From the NCBI GenBank assembly GCA_030679985.1, contig JAUXSI010000003.1, forward strand, positions 1-38,949: a DNA stretch of 38,949 nt, in the 5' to 3' direction. Of this stretch, positions 38,643 to 38,949 are shown in pieces. The notes under the pieces were generated by a model. That model did no database searches, was not told where the DNA came from, and saw nothing but the letters and a program-made list of their open reading frames with translations. Both the position numbers and the translations under genes were made by a program. Every line of letters begins with the position of its first letter. Position 1 is the first letter of the stretch. The DNA comes from Candidatus Moraniibacteriota bacterium. GTDB taxonomy: Bacteria > Patescibacteriota > Minisyncoccia > Moranbacterales > UBA2206.

Positions 38643-38949
38643 ATGAGAAGATCGATGAGCGTTGTGCGCGAATCCCGCGCGAAAATCGGATATCGCGAAG
38701 TTCGCGATATCCTGGGGGAGAATTTCGTTTCACCTGAGGATATCGGACAGGTGAGCGGGATACATTATGGCAAGAAATTATTAAGGCAGTTTATCGAAAC
38801 TCTCCCTGCTGAAGATGTTGTGTGTTGGCTTCGGGACAATGATTATGTGTTAATTTCTGGGCCGCCTTTGCCAATGTTGCTATCAGGCATTTATCAAGCG
38901 CTTGGAGTCCCGATTCGGCTGGTGAGAATCGGAAAACGGACGTTTTCCC
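38643..38949 (+). CDS. Hypothetical protein, truncated by the window end
   Basis: An ATG at 38643 with GGAGG 5 nt upstream opens a frame that stays open for 102 codons to the edge, starting MRRSMSVVRESRAKIGYREV. Phrases such as EDIGQVSGIHYGKKLLRQFI and DVVCWLRDNDYVLISGPPLP are seen; I do not recognise a family. No signal peptide is visible. A competing ATG at 38639 in another frame stops within about 32 codons. The canonical SD and long leader resemble the accessory genes at the left end of the window. Confidence 0.6.
   Translation, partial: MRRSMSVVRESRAKIGYREVRDILGENFVSPEDIGQVSGIHYGKKLLRQFIETLPAEDVVCWLRDNDYVLISGPPLPMLLSGIYQALGVPIRLVRIGKRTFS

Overview
The window looks like a chromosomal segment of a Candidate Phyla Radiation (Patescibacteria) bacterium. 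This is inferred from the combination of a DUF4446 gene beside infB, an array of VirB2-like small membrane proteins, an orphan lipoprotein solute-binding protein with no permease, mostly leader-poor genes without Shine-Dalgarno (SD) sites, and dispersed CCTGCCTGCCGGCAGGCAGG palindromes. TGA is used as a stop, so the recoded Absconditabacteria/Gracilibacteria are unlikely. A phylum-level name cannot be fixed from the sequence alone.

Layout. 1-4.8 kb is an AT-rich accessory stretch: a partial Lrp/AsnC regulator, two small SD-led gene modules of unknown function (772-1976 and 4029-4743), a PaaX-like and a TrmB-like regulator, and a 25-codon relic of the 3' end of nfo. The intact nfo (endonuclease IV) follows. 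5.7-6.1 kb is a gene-free element with inverted terminal repeats. 6.2-10 kb is the core operon DUF4446-infB-rbfA-nrnA on the minus strand, headed by tRNA-Ser. 10.3-15.4 kb (plus strand) holds a methyltransferase, a solute-binding lipoprotein and five proteins carrying six VirB2/TrbC-like units. 16.7-25.2 kb is housekeeping: nusA, ppaC, tig, clpP, gpmI (minus), rny and an HU gene.

25.3-31.6 kb is the most striking part. A minus-strand operon encodes a sugar-nucleotide 6-dehydrogenase, a 917-residue fusion of a membrane GT2 polysaccharide synthase, a LysM domain and an AlgG-like mannuronan C5-epimerase with the YGIDPHD signature, and an Asp-box (BNR) protein. A divergent PL7 alginate lyase gene sits behind a perfect TTGACA-17-TATAAT promoter. 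Together they read as a compact alginate-like polyuronate make-modify-cut locus, which I do not know to be described in these organisms. An NtrC-type activator with an intact GAFTGA loop follows.

33.4-38.9 kb holds cell-surface genes (a predicted TIM-barrel-like protein, an amidase, a Ser-rich coiled-coil protein), then a probable extracytoplasmic redox module: an acidic calcium-binding-repeat protein, ApbE flavin transferase and a ferric-reductase-like di-haem membrane protein. The window ends in a long structured leader and a truncated gene. Three tRNAs (Ser-CGA, Gly-TCC, Pro-TGG) are present. No rRNA or CRISPR array was seen.
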